A stretch of 64,000 nt of DNA, taken from contig NZ_CP113527.1 of NCBI RefSeq assembly GCF_028877475.1, positions 1,295,501 through 1,359,500 of the forward strand. Reading direction: 5' to 3'. This document shows positions 1 through 8,077 of the stretch, piece by piece (the stretch's first letter is position 1; each line of letters begins with the position of its first letter). The notes under the pieces are model-generated. The model was not told the DNA's origin. It made no database searches and worked only from the letters and a program-made list of their open reading frames with translations. The translations under genes were made by a program, and so were the position numbers. This DNA comes from Lysinibacillus irui (GTDB lineage Bacteria; Bacillota; Bacilli; Bacillales_A; Planococcaceae).

Positions 1-139
1 TCCTCCTATCAGATAAAATGAGATAGTATCAAGGGAAGCAATCAAATGTTATCAATATGAGAACATTATCAAAAAATATACTATAGATTTTTTTTTGAGA
101 TGTACAGTAAAAAGGTAATGTAATTTTTTAAGATTTCTG

Positions 140-161
140 TTATCATTATCGATAATGATAA
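140..161. promoter_or_regulatory. 22-bp perfect palindrome upstream of the ABC exporter operon
   Basis: TTATCATTATC is followed directly by its exact reverse complement, so both strands read the same over 22 bp. It ends 20 bp before the first start codon of the operon. The operon encodes its own GntR regulator, and regulators of that subfamily usually bind a palindrome at their own promoter, so an auto-operator is the simplest reading. Each arm also resembles half of a Fur box (GATAATGATAA), so Fur is an alternative. The core ATTATCGATAAT recurs in the palindrome at 7313-7336. Confidence 0.55.
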
Positions 162-181
162 TGAAAGGGGGCTATATTAAG

Positions 182-433
182 ATGAAATTACATTACGGTT
201 TTGAAGACTTAGGTCAAATTGATTGGGCAAGTATACTACCAATCATTTTACCTTTTTTATTCGTAGGATTTTTACTTATCGTTGTTGCACTAGTCGATTT
301 ATATCGGCACCGAGAGACGAGAGAAAATATATTGATGTGGGCAATTATTATTTTATTCTTTAATACAATTGGTTCTGTTCTATATTTCGTGATTGGCAGA
401 AAGGATGTAAATAAACATGCGCTTAGAAATTAA
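182..433 (+). CDS. small PLDc_N-type membrane protein
   Basis: An 83-residue protein with two hydrophobic segments (about residues 14-36 and 48-70). The second ends in the pattern VLYFVIGRKD, typical of the PLDc_N family found at the N-terminus of cardiolipin synthases and as free-standing small proteins beside ABC exporters. I chose ATG 182 rather than ATG 155 because an AAAGGGGG ribosome site lies at 164-171 with good spacing, and because 155 falls inside the palindrome at 140-161. The gene overlaps the following ABC ATPase gene by 17 nt, so the two are translationally coupled. It has no catalytic HKD motif; a role as accessory membrane subunit of the exporter is inference. Confidence 0.8.
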   Translation: MKLHYGFEDLGQIDWASILPIILPFLFVGFLLIVVALVDLYRHRETRENILMWAIIILFFNTIGSVLYFVIGRKDVNKHALRN

Positions 434-1319
434 TAATATTACAAAAAAGTTTAAATATAAGACGGCTGTGAATAATTTTTCAATGGTTATCGATACGAAT
501 GAATGTGTAGGACTTATTGGACCAAACGGGGCAGGGAAAACCACATTAATTCAAATCATTGCTGACATTCTTAATGCAGATGAAGGAGACATTGTACTTG
601 ATGGACAAAAAATTTCAAAGATGAAAAACAAAATCGGTTATTTACCACAGTATCCTAATTTTTTCTCCTGGATGACAGCATTTGAAACTTTATCCTTTAT
701 GGGGACACTTTCTGGTATTTCGAAAAATCAACTACAAAAGGACATTCCATTTCTTTTAGAAAAAGTGGGCTTAGGGAAAGAAGCACATGCTCATGTCGGA
801 ACATTTTCAGGAGGAATGAAACAGCGTCTTGGCATCGCACAAGCTTTATTACACAAGCCAGCTTTCATCATTATGGATGAACCAGTATCAGCGCTAGATC
901 CCATAGGTAGACGTGAAGTATTGAATTTATTAAACGACATAAAAAAAGATACGACCATATTATTTTCCACCCATATATTAAGTGATGCAGAGGAAATTTG
1001 CGAACGCTTTGTCGTGATTAAAAATGGTTACAAAATAGAAGATGCGTCGAAATTAGAGTTACTTAATCGCTATCAAGACTCAGCTATCTTTTTAATGATT
1101 CAAAAGAAAGATGTTAAGTGGCTCACAACGATTGAACATTTACCGTATGTAAAGAGAATCGAAAGTAGTGGTGATGGTTTTAAAGTATACGTTAATCAAT
1201 TGGAAGCGGATGCCCATCGATTGCTACAGTACGGCTTGGATTCAAACGTGTTATTTACAAAGTTTGATCTTGGCATTCAAGAAAGCTTAGAAGAAATATT
1301 TTTAGAATTGGTGGTGTAA
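417..1319 (+). CDS. ABC transporter ATP-binding protein
   Basis: A 300-residue cytoplasmic ATPase subunit. It has Walker A GPNGAGKTT, signature SGGMKQR, Walker B FIIMDEP with the following D-loop SALDP, and a switch histidine in FSTHI. The C-terminal 80 residues form the variable domain usual for exporters of the CcmA/EcsA/YtrB type. It lies between a PLDc_N protein and an ABC-2 permease, followed by a YtrA-type GntR regulator. That arrangement is typical of envelope-stress or antibiotic-responsive exporters such as the Bacillus ytr operon. The substrate cannot be read from the sequence. The ATG at 417 overlaps the preceding gene, and AAAGGATG sits just upstream. Confidence 0.93.
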   Translation: MRLEINNITKKFKYKTAVNNFSMVIDTNECVGLIGPNGAGKTTLIQIIADILNADEGDIVLDGQKISKMKNKIGYLPQYPNFFSWMTAFETLSFMGTLSGISKNQLQKDIPFLLEKVGLGKEAHAHVGTFSGGMKQRLGIAQALLHKPAFIIMDEPVSALDPIGRREVLNLLNDIKKDTTILFSTHILSDAEEICERFVVIKNGYKIEDASKLELLNRYQDSAIFLMIQKKDVKWLTTIEHLPYVKRIESSGDGFKVYVNQLEADAHRLLQYGLDSNVLFTKFDLGIQESLEEIFLELVV

Positions 1320-1325
1320 CGTGGA

Positions 1326-2105
1326 GTGAATACGTTTTTAGCATTAAGTAAAAAAGAAATCAATCAAATGACAAAGGAATATAAAGTAGTTTGGTTACCA
1401 ATTGTATTTATTCTACTAGGCTTAACTCAACCGATCATGATGTATTTCTTGCCTGCTATTTTACAATCAATGGGTGGGATTGAAGGGATTATGATTGATC
1501 CTACATTGGCAAAGCCAGAGGGACAAGAAGTGCTGGCCTCCACCCTTAATTCCCAATTTGATCAACTAGGTATTATCATACTTGCCATTGCGACGATGGG
1601 CATTATTCAAGGAGAAAAAGCCAATGGGATGATGGCATTCATTTTCACAAGGCCTGTCTCTATCTCATCCTACTTAAATAGTAAGATCCTTAGTCATTAT
1701 GTTTTAGCTGTTCTATGTATTGCTCTAGGCTATGCAATGTCCTTTGGCTATACATCTTATTTATTTACCTCTGTACCGATAACTCATGCATTGATAGCTT
1801 TAGTATTTTATTGTATTTGGCTGTTATTTGTCATAACACTTGTTACCATGATGAGCACATTTTTTAATAGTTCACCATTTATTGCTTTAATAAGTATAGC
1901 TGTCTTATTTATTTGTCGTTTATGTGCTGGTTTACATCCATTCTTAGATGTACTTAATCCTGCTAGTAATAGCTTGTATGCTACAACGATATTAGTGACA
2001 GGTGACGTGGAAACATGGTATTACGTTACTATTGTTGTCACACTGTTGCTTGTACTATTAATGATGATTATCATGCATCATTTTATTGCCAAAAAGAAAT
2101 TTTAA
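1326..2105 (+). CDS. ABC-2 type transporter permease
   Basis: A 259-residue membrane subunit with about six hydrophobic segments: one near residues 22-45, a group from 80 to 200, and a last one at 230-252. The segment around QGEKANGMMAFIFTRPVS is the ABC-2 pattern seen in NosY/YtrC-like permeases, where an ExxxGT-like amphipathic stretch precedes the second transmembrane helix. It pairs with the ATPase ending 6 nt upstream. The start is GTG 1326; the only earlier GTG, at 1321, runs into a stop at once. Its 3' end overlaps the reading frame of the next gene only if an unlikely TTG start is used there. Confidence 0.9.
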   Translation: MNTFLALSKKEINQMTKEYKVVWLPIVFILLGLTQPIMMYFLPAILQSMGGIEGIMIDPTLAKPEGQEVLASTLNSQFDQLGIIILAIATMGIIQGEKANGMMAFIFTRPVSISSYLNSKILSHYVLAVLCIALGYAMSFGYTSYLFTSVPITHALIALVFYCIWLLFVITLVTMMSTFFNSSPFIALISIAVLFICRLCAGLHPFLDVLNPASNSLYATTILVTGDVETWYYVTIVVTLLLVLLMMIIMHHFIAKKKF

Positions 2106-2124
2106 TGGAAGGATTCCTCGACAA

Positions 2125-2523
2125 ATGAATGTAAAAGTAAATCGAAGGAGCAAAATTCCTTATTATCAGCAACTTACCCAGCAACTGCATTTATTAATCG
2201 CGACAGGAAATTTAAAAAAGGGTGATCATTTGCCTTCTATTCGCAAGTTAGCGACACAAATAAACCTCAATCTTCATACGGTTCGTAAAAGCTACAAAGA
2301 GCTTCAAAAAAAGGGCATTATCACCATTAACTCTCATACTAGAGCACTTGTTACTGTAGATTCTAATAAAGCAAAGACTATTTCACTTCAACAACTATCG
2401 ATGAGTGTGGAACAAATAATGATAGAAGCCTATATTTTAGGCATTAACGAATGCCAACTAAAAGAAATGTTTCATAAGAACTTACAAAAATATTATGTGG
2501 AGAGTGAAAGAGATGGTTTCTAA
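2125..2523 (+). CDS. GntR-family regulator, YtrA subfamily
   Basis: A 132-residue repressor-type protein. Residues about 9-75 form the GntR winged helix-turn-helix (IPYYQQLTQQL, GDHLPSIRKLA, HTVRKSYKEL), followed by a short helical tail of about 45 residues instead of an effector domain. That is the hallmark of the YtrA subfamily. These proteins commonly repress the ABC exporter operon in which they lie and respond to cell-envelope antibiotics. A longer frame opens with TTG 2086, but ATG 2125 has a GGAAGG site at 2107-2112 and starts at the conserved N-terminus. The 140-161 palindrome is its likely operator (inference). Confidence 0.88.
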   Translation: MNVKVNRRSKIPYYQQLTQQLHLLIATGNLKKGDHLPSIRKLATQINLNLHTVRKSYKELQKKGIITINSHTRALVTVDSNKAKTISLQQLSMSVEQIMIEAYILGINECQLKEMFHKNLQKYYVESERDGF

Positions 2524-2541
2524 TAAAGTGACCATCTCTTT
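2507..2541. terminator. bidirectional intrinsic terminator between convergent genes
   Basis: AAAGAGATGGT pairs with ACCATCTCTTT over 11 bp. The left arm overlaps the end of the GntR gene, and the hairpin can also serve the convergent permease gene ending at 2547. Confidence 0.75.
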
Positions 2542-2546
2542 TCATT

Positions 2547-3944
2547 CTAAATTAAAAACACAGCTACAATCGTTGTCACAATCAGCCCAATAACGACAGG
2601 AATTAAGTTACGTCTTGCCAATTCAAATGGGCTCACATTACAAATTGCAGCAGCGGGAATTAACGCCCATGGAATCAAAGTACCGCCGCCTACCCAAATC
2701 GCTGTGATTTGCCCTAAAGCGGTTAAAGTGGCTGTTCCCCCTCCAATGGCATTGCCAAAGAGACTGCCAACTGATCCTGCTAGGGAAATTCCAGAGAAGC
2801 CCGAACCATCTAATCCAGTAATGGCACCGACGACCGCCAACGTGATAACCGCAATTTCCTTTGTTAAAGGGACGACCGCTGCAAGACCAACACCAAGATC
2901 ATTCACAATACCATGCGAGGTAGCAGGTAGGTGGTCACCGAGAATTTGTGTGAAGCCAGCATCTCCAAGATAGAAGAATGCGGCGATTGGGATAACAGGC
3001 CCGAAAACTTTAAAGCCGAATTGGAATCCTTGAATCAAATAGCTTGTCGTCTTCTCGAGCCCTTCTCCTTTATGAGTAACAACACTAAGCAAAAGTAAAA
3101 TAAAAACAGAGGTTCCACCGATTAAAGCAGTTGCATCGCCGCCCGTTAAATTGAATACTGACATAGCGATGACGTCTAAGATAAAGGCAATGGGAATAAG
3201 CACGGCGAAGAAACGTTTTTGACCAATTGACAGTAAATTTTCCGCAGTTTCTTGTTCGCCATCCTCCTCTTCGTTGTTGCCAGTATTTAAAAGCAGCGTT
3301 CCTCGCTTCATATCTCGCCGTAAAAAAATATAAGCAACAATTGTGGTTACAACGCCCATTGTAATGACGAGTGGAATACTAGCCGAAACTACATCTCCAA
3401 CAGGGATACCCGCAGCATCAGCCGTTAATTTTGGAGCCCCTTGTATGACAAAATCACTCGATAACGCAATCCCGTGCCCAAATAAGTTCATCGCCATAGC
3501 AACGCCAAGTGCCGGAAGTCCCGCTCGAATGGCAACAGGCAAGAGCACAGCTCCTAATAATGCAACTGCAGGAGATGGCCAGAAAAACCAGGAGATTAAC
3601 ATCATTAACAGACCAATCGTCCAATAGGCAAGTGCAGGTGTTTTAATGATCTTTGTGAAAGGTGCAACCATGACCTCATTAATACCTGAAGACATCATCA
3701 CTCGACTCATAGCAACGATAATCGAAATAATAAGAATTGTTGATAACAGCTCTGTAATGGCATAGATAAAGCTGTTAAAAACGCCACTGATAGACGAAGT
3801 TAAATCGCCAGTCGCAACGATTGCGAGCACAAAGATTCCAAGTATACAAATGAGGGTGGTATCGCGACGTTTAACCATAAATCCGATGATGAGCACAATA
3901 AAAACAACGTAAATCCAATGGAGAGCTGTGAATTCAATCCCCAT
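2547..3944 (-). CDS. GntP/NhaC-like (ion transporter superfamily) permease, substrate unknown
   Basis: A 465-residue integral membrane protein with roughly twelve hydrophobic segments and a central charged linker (about residues 220-245, rich in E and N). The two halves carry similar glycine-rich re-entrant-loop-like stretches, the second reading FGNAIGGGTATLTALGQITAIWVG. This architecture suits the ion transporter superfamily (GntP, CitM, NhaC). I cannot assign a substrate. The start is well marked: GAGGGGG (3951-3957) lies 6 nt before the ATG at 3944. A decayed second copy of the 5' end of a very similar gene lies at 10236-10383. Confidence 0.75.
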   Translation of the reverse strand: MGIEFTALHWIYVVFIVLIIGFMVKRRDTTLICILGIFVLAIVATGDLTSSISGVFNSFIYAITELLSTILIISIIVAMSRVMMSSGINEVMVAPFTKIIKTPALAYWTIGLLMMLISWFFWPSPAVALLGAVLLPVAIRAGLPALGVAMAMNLFGHGIALSSDFVIQGAPKLTADAAGIPVGDVVSASIPLVITMGVVTTIVAYIFLRRDMKRGTLLLNTGNNEEEDGEQETAENLLSIGQKRFFAVLIPIAFILDVIAMSVFNLTGGDATALIGGTSVFILLLLSVVTHKGEGLEKTTSYLIQGFQFGFKVFGPVIPIAAFFYLGDAGFTQILGDHLPATSHGIVNDLGVGLAAVVPLTKEIAVITLAVVGAITGLDGSGFSGISLAGSVGSLFGNAIGGGTATLTALGQITAIWVGGGTLIPWALIPAAAICNVSPFELARRNLIPVVIGLIVTTIVAVFLI

Positions 3945-4311
3945 AACGTTTCCCCCTCAATATTCGACCTGATTCTATAGAATATGAAGAGAAAAAAAGA
4001 TGGTGATGATTTTGAAAAATTTCGCTTTTGATGAACAGCAATGTGAATTGATAAGCGCAATAACTAATGAAAAGAGATGAAGCATAAGTAATTAGGAGGG
4101 GCATAATAGAGGTAGTAGAAATGGGGTTATTCCTATATTTATCAATGCTGATTTATTACCCCATTTAAGTAGATATTGTGAGAAAATTTCTTTAGATAAG
4201 GCACATTTAAACAAGATAAATGAACATCAAGAAGGTATCTATCAGATATATTTTCCATTCTTTTAGGTACTTTTTTGTTTCTATAGCACTTTTAAGTACG
4301 TACTTTTTATT
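3945..4311. other. intergenic region with short remnant reading frames
   Basis: No complete gene is visible. Just upstream of the permease, a divergent ORF of 24 codons begins at about 4007 (MILKNFAFDE...) behind GGTGATG. The same upstream context recurs at the decayed paralogue near 10440. About 50 codons without a start run from roughly 4107 to 4266 and contain GVIPIFINADLLPHL. Neither is recognised; both look like debris. A perfect 12-bp palindrome AAGTACGTACTT lies at 4294-4305, just before the aldo/keto reductase fragment. Confidence 0.4.
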
Positions 4312-4635
4312 GTGTTAGATATATTTCATAATGACATTTGTAAGACGAGAATGAATGATGAGGTATTTTATCGTGTGAACTTTTTCTTATTAAAGAAAGT
4401 AGAAAAAATCAAAAGTATTGCAGATCGTCATCAAATCAGCATTAAGTCAGCTGCTTTACAATTTTCATTGGCGAACCCAGCAGTTGCTACTGTCATTCCT
4501 GGCGCAAGTAAACGAGAGCGAATTGCAGAAGTCAAAGCTGCATTAAATACGGTGATTCCGGCAGCATTCTGGAAAGAAATGCGTGAACAAAAACTAATAG
4601 CTCCTCATGCACCACTTCCAATCGATTTTAAGTAA
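4312..4635 (+). pseudogene. C-terminal remnant of an aldo/keto reductase
   Basis: From about residue 25 on, this 107-codon frame matches the C-terminal quarter of NADP-dependent aldo/keto reductases of the D-threo-aldose/L-fucose dehydrogenase type. It has a helix with KVEKIKSIADRH, then ALQFSLANPAVATVIPGA, where the VIPGA motif with following S/K/R contributes to cofactor binding. The barrel with the catalytic Tyr, Lys and Asp is missing. Family members run about 300-330 residues. The first 25 codons, from a GTG start, show no family resemblance, so the 5' part was probably lost by deletion. Expression as a functional enzyme is unlikely. Confidence 0.8.
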
Positions 4636-4736
4636 AGAGAGTATGAAATGGCTTAGAAGGATTTACAAAGGTATTTTAGAATAATCTGGTTACTGACAAC
4701 TGATTTCAGATATATGGCATTTTAAAGATACCTCAG

Positions 4737-4770
4737 CAGCCAAGTGCTAAAAAAGCCTTGGCTGTTTATC
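4737..4770 (+). terminator. stem-loop downstream of the reductase remnant
   Basis: CAGCCAAG at 4737-4744 pairs with CTTGGCTG at 4757-4764, followed by TTTATCTT. This is a plausible weak terminator for the original aldo/keto reductase gene. Confidence 0.5.
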
Positions 4771-4822
4771 TTAGTATTTCCTGTTTTTATAAGAAGACTG
4801 ATTTGAAATAACACTGATAGGT

Positions 4823-4885
4823 AAGACTTAGCTTGTATACCTTTGTAGAGAGCCACACTATAAGGGCTATCTAGGTGTATGTCTT
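4823..4885 (+). other. long structured hairpin in the cfa upstream region
   Basis: Nested pairings: AAGAC 4823-4827 with GTCTT 4881-4885, ATACCT 4837-4842 with AGGTGT 4873-4878 (one G-U), and AGAGAGCC 4847-4854 with GGCTATCT 4865-4872 (one mismatch). Only the loop 4855-4864 and two internal bulges stay open. There is no U-tract, so it is not an obvious terminator. It lies 117 nt before the cfa start and could be an RNA leader element or a paired DNA site. Confidence 0.35.
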
Positions 4886-5001
4886 GTGTTCAAATTACTG
4901 ATTTAAGAAATGATGGAATCCATGCTTTATAAGAGTAACCTTTTCATTTTACTCATCATGGTCATCTAGATATTTTTAACTTTTCAATAGGAGATGTTTA
5001 A

Positions 5002-6171
5002 ATGGTTGAAGAATTTTTTTATAAAAATATACTAAAAAATCTCTTTTCAGACCCTGTTCAAATTACACTTTGGAATGGAGAGACCTTACATTATGGTGAG
5101 GGAAAACCTCGTTTCCATGTAACATTCCATAAGCCTCTATCAAAAAAAGAGGTTGCTAAGGACCCTTCTATTGCATTTGGTGAAGCATATATGAATGGAG
5201 ATCTTGAAATACAAGGAGATCTTGAAAAAGCAATTCAATCTATTTACAAAAAGCAGGATAGTTTTTTAGGTAATAGTAAATTGCAATATTTCAAAAGTAA
5301 ATGGAATTTCTCCAAACAAAAAAATAAAGAAGATATTGCTCACCATTATGATATCGGGAACGACTTCTATAAATTGTGGCTCGATGACACAATGACATAT
5401 TCTTGTGCATATTTCAAAAGCGATAAAGATACTCTAACAGCAGCTCAACATAATAAAGTAAATCATATTTTAAGGAAGTTAAATCTTCAGAAAGGTGATA
5501 CTTTATTGGACATTGGTTGTGGATGGGGTGAACTGATCACAGCTGCAGCAAAGCAATATGGTGTTAAAGCCATGGGCGTAACATTAAGTGAGGAGCAATA
5601 TGCACAGACTTCTGAGCGAATTAAGCAAGAGGGACTTACTGAGTTGGTTGAAGTATCTTTACTTGATTATCGTGATATTCAAGGTCGTAAATTCGATAAA
5701 ATTGTTAGTGTAGGCATGATTGAACATGTAGGAAAAGATCACATTACAGAATACTTTGAAACTGTGAATACACTATTAAATAACGGCGGGTTATCTCTGC
5801 TTCATTGTATTTCATCGCTAACGAATGGTGCTACAAATGGATGGATTGAAAAATATATTTTCCCTGGCGGATATGTTCCTGCTGTCAACGAATTAATTAC
5901 CAATATGACAAATCAACAATTTTATATAGTTGATGTGGAAAGCTTACGTAGACATTACGGTAAAACCTTACAACACTGGGCTCGAAATTTTGAACATGCG
6001 CTAGGTGAAATTCGTCAGACTAAAGATGAGCGATTCATTCGTATGTGGCGCTTATATTTAAATGCCTGTGCAGCTTCATTCTTTACAGGTAATATTGATT
6101 TACATCAATTTGTATTTACAAAAGGCATTAATGATTCAATTCCTATGACGCGATCTTATATGTATGAATAA
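5002..6171 (+). CDS. cfa: cyclopropane-fatty-acyl-phospholipid synthase
   Basis: A 389-residue enzyme that transfers a methylene group from S-adenosylmethionine onto cis double bonds of membrane phospholipid acyl chains. The N-terminal 100 residues are the lipid-interacting region (FGEAYMNGDLEIQGD). The SAM-binding fold follows, with LDIGCGWGELITAAA as motif I and VGMIEHVG further on; the family motif HYDIGNDFY...MTYSCAYF precedes it. The conserved GGYVPAV and RHYGKTLQHW are also present. Length matches the family. The ATG follows AGGAGATG with good spacing. A small monooxygenase gene lies 36 nt downstream, probably in one transcript. Confidence 0.96.
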   Translation: MVEEFFYKNILKNLFSDPVQITLWNGETLHYGEGKPRFHVTFHKPLSKKEVAKDPSIAFGEAYMNGDLEIQGDLEKAIQSIYKKQDSFLGNSKLQYFKSKWNFSKQKNKEDIAHHYDIGNDFYKLWLDDTMTYSCAYFKSDKDTLTAAQHNKVNHILRKLNLQKGDTLLDIGCGWGELITAAAKQYGVKAMGVTLSEEQYAQTSERIKQEGLTELVEVSLLDYRDIQGRKFDKIVSVGMIEHVGKDHITEYFETVNTLLNNGGLSLLHCISSLTNGATNGWIEKYIFPGGYVPAVNELITNMTNQQFYIVDVESLRRHYGKTLQHWARNFEHALGEIRQTKDERFIRMWRLYLNACAASFFTGNIDLHQFVFTKGINDSIPMTRSYMYE

Positions 6172-6207
6172 GAGGATAATCTATCCTTAACAAGGAGAAA
6201 GAAAATA

Positions 6208-6501
6208 ATGACAGAAATTATAATCAATGCGGTTTTAAAAGCTAAATCTGGGAAAGGTGAACTGCTTAGAAAAGAGTTATTAAACTTAGTTGAAGCATCT
6301 CGAATGGAAGACGGCTGTCTCCAATATACTCTTCATGAATCTGTTGAAAATAGTGATACATTTATTTTTTATGAAAGATGGAAAGATGAAGAGGCGCTTA
6401 TATTTCATATGAACGCTGAACATTATAAATATTGTGGTCAGCAAACAGAACCGCTACTGGAAAAACAAGAGATTCATCGTTTACAAATAGTAAATTCTTA
6501 A
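6208..6501 (+). CDS. ABM-domain (YgiN-like) putative monooxygenase
   Basis: A 97-residue protein of the antibiotic biosynthesis monooxygenase fold, a dimeric ferredoxin-like barrel. The pattern is AVLKAKSGKGELLRKEL, then GCLQYTLHES, FIFYERWKDEEAL and HMNAEHYKYCG. YgiN/YcnE-like members act as quinol or small-phenol oxygenases without cofactor, or merely bind such molecules; the specific activity here is unknown. An AAGGAGAAAG site precedes the ATG. It sits close behind cfa and before a strong terminator, so co-transcription is likely. Why it pairs with cfa is not clear. Confidence 0.85.
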   Translation: MTEIIINAVLKAKSGKGELLRKELLNLVEASRMEDGCLQYTLHESVENSDTFIFYERWKDEEALIFHMNAEHYKYCGQQTEPLLEKQEIHRLQIVNS

Positions 6502-6568
6502 ATGAAAGATCCTATGGCACCGTTCACATTCTCAATAGATAATACGACATAACCCTAAATGCGTTAAA

Positions 6569-6612
6569 AAGGAAAAAGAGACTGTTTTGTGTTTGACAGT
6601 CTCTTTTTCCTT
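6569..6612. terminator. strong bidirectional terminator
   Basis: AAGGAAAAAGAGACTGT (6569-6585) pairs with its complement at 6596-6612 over 17 bp. A/T tracts on both sides serve the cfa operon and the convergent HxlR gene. Confidence 0.88.
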
Positions 6613-6616
6613 CTCA

Positions 6617-7000
6617 TTACGATGTTTGCTGCATGGCTATATCATCATCACGTTGTTTTAACATGACATCTTCGCCATTTTCCTGTAATAATTCAACATG
6701 CTTTTCGCCCCAAGTGCAAAGCATGTTTAGAATAGGTTCCATTCCTTGTCCATAAGTCGTTAAGGAATATTCCACTTTGGGCGGTACTTGATTAAAGACC
6801 TTTCGGTTGATTAATCCTGCCTGTTCTAATTCTCTTAATTGACTTGTGAGCATTTTTTGGGAAATACCTGGAATTAATCGTCGGAATTCATTTGTTCGAA
6901 TTTTACCATGGTGGTTCAAATGACAAAGAATAACCGGTTTCCATTTACCGCCAATGACTTCAAGTGTAGCTTCAACACCAATATTATAAATTTTTTGCAT
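6617..7000 (-). CDS. HxlR-family transcriptional regulator
   Basis: A 127-residue DNA-binding protein with the HxlR winged helix. Markers are IGGKWKPVILCHLNHHGKIR at residues 14-33, then EFRRLIPGISQKMLTSQLRELEQAGLI and VEYSLTTYGQGMEPIL. One cysteine precedes the helix-turn-helix (ILCHL), close to the position of the sensing cysteine in the thiol- and quinone-responsive members YodB, CatR and HypR, so electrophile sensing is possible. The C-terminal 30 residues are charged and variable. An AGGAGG site precedes the ATG. No intact target gene adjoins. The truncated reductase at 4312 carries a GTAC-centred palindrome and may once have been a target (inference). Confidence 0.9.
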   Translation of the reverse strand: MQKIYNIGVEATLEVIGGKWKPVILCHLNHHGKIRTNEFRRLIPGISQKMLTSQLRELEQAGLINRKVFNQVPPKVEYSLTTYGQGMEPILNMLCTWGEKHVELLQENGEDVMLKQRDDDIAMQQTS

Positions 7001-7421
7001 TGTAAACCTCCTATAATATACAAAAGTAACTAAAAGTACTGTACATTCTTTTTAAGTATGTATATATTACTACACAATATTAAAAAAATCAAAGGAACTT
7101 TATTCTAAAACTCCATATCAATCTAATGTGAGTCATTATGTAAGGCTCAGAACTACTATCTTATATCCTCATCTTCGCAAACCATCTCAAATTAACTATC
7201 AAATCAACGTAACAATCATTTTCCTAGCGTTTTAAACTTCTCTTAAAAGATTCTTCAATAGCATTCCAAAACAAGATAATTGAAAGTAACAAGCTTTTAT
7301 ATTAAAATACCTTTATAGATTATCGATAATCTATAATCCATAATATATAACACCTTTAGCTAATCACCCTATACACTGAACTATGTTAAAATAGAAGATA
7401 TAAATTTAATGGAGTGGTTTA
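7001..7421. promoter_or_regulatory. divergent regulatory region between HxlR and GntR genes
   Basis: This 420-bp stretch is very AT-rich and holds no convincing gene. Near the HxlR start it contains repeated GTAC-type steps (AAAAGTACTGTACATT, then AAGTATGTATATATTACT), the kind of sequence HxlR proteins bind. At its other end it carries the 24-bp palindrome described separately. A GGAGTGG ribosome site for the GntR gene ends it. Confidence 0.4.
7313..7336. promoter_or_regulatory. 24-bp perfect palindrome upstream of a GntR gene
   Basis: TTATAGATTATC followed by its exact reverse complement, 85 bp before the GntR start. It is probably the regulator's own operator, which may also control the dehydrogenase 17 nt downstream of the regulator. 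It shares the 12-bp core ATTATCGATAAT with the palindrome at 140-161. Confidence 0.5.
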
Positions 7422-8060
7422 ATGGGGTTTGATGAAAATTCAATTTCAAAAAAAACAATTTCTGAGCAAATAGCTGAACGATTATTATTTCGTATATTTT
7501 CTGGGTATTATGAACAAGGTCAGCGCTTAATAGAAGCGGAAATTGCAAAAGAGTTACAAGTAAGTCATGCACCTGTCCGTGAGGCTCTTTATCTTTTACA
7601 AAAAGATGGTGTAGTTGAAAAAGTTCAACATAAAGGTGTAAGAGTGAAGATTATAACGGATCAGGAATTGAAGGATTATTTGGAAGCGCTTTATTACCTA
7701 TTGGATACTGCACTTACAAAGTGTGAATCTAAATGGACGGCCGATTTGCAAAGCGAACTATTACGTCGTTTTGAAGCAATGAAACAAAGAAAGTCTGCTG
7801 AAAATATTTATGAATATGTTGTTTCGTTTGCACACTTATTACAATTGTTTTTTGATGTTACAGGAAATATTGCGATGCTACGATTTTTTAAAGAAACCAT
7901 ATTTGTTACAAACGTAGCTGCACAAACAAAATGGAAAATGAATCTAGTTGAATCCTATCATATGTCCATCAATACATTTATCAAGTGTATAGAAGCATCG
8001 GATTTTGATAATGCACGAGTAGCTATTAAAGATGTTATTTTATGGTACCAATTTAAATAA
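7422..8060 (+). CDS. GntR-family regulator with FCD-like C-terminal domain
   Basis: A 212-residue regulator. The N-terminal winged helix spans about residues 8-75 (TISEQIAERLLFRIFSGYY, GQRLIEAEIAKELQVSHAPVREAL, GVVEKVQHKGVRV). The rest is an all-helical effector-binding region of FadR/FCD type, short and divergent, with only some of the usual metal-binding histidines visible (SFAHLL, SYHMSI). The start ATG follows GGAGTGG. It lies 17 nt before a zinc-type dehydrogenase gene on the same strand, so it most likely controls that gene in response to its substrate. Confidence 0.88.
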   Translation: MGFDENSISKKTISEQIAERLLFRIFSGYYEQGQRLIEAEIAKELQVSHAPVREALYLLQKDGVVEKVQHKGVRVKIITDQELKDYLEALYYLLDTALTKCESKWTADLQSELLRRFEAMKQRKSAENIYEYVVSFAHLLQLFFDVTGNIAMLRFFKETIFVTNVAAQTKWKMNLVESYHMSINTFIKCIEASDFDNARVAIKDVILWYQFK

Positions 8061-8077
8061 TTTTGGGGGTAACATAA

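Noticed and set aside
140..161. Confident Fur box
   Set aside because: The hexamers face the opposite way to the classical 7-1-7 dyad, and no iron gene adjoins. It is kept only as an alternative reading.
3800..4060. Minus-strand ORF of 86 codons
   Set aside because: It overlaps the start of the well-supported permease gene in another frame and has no family resemblance.
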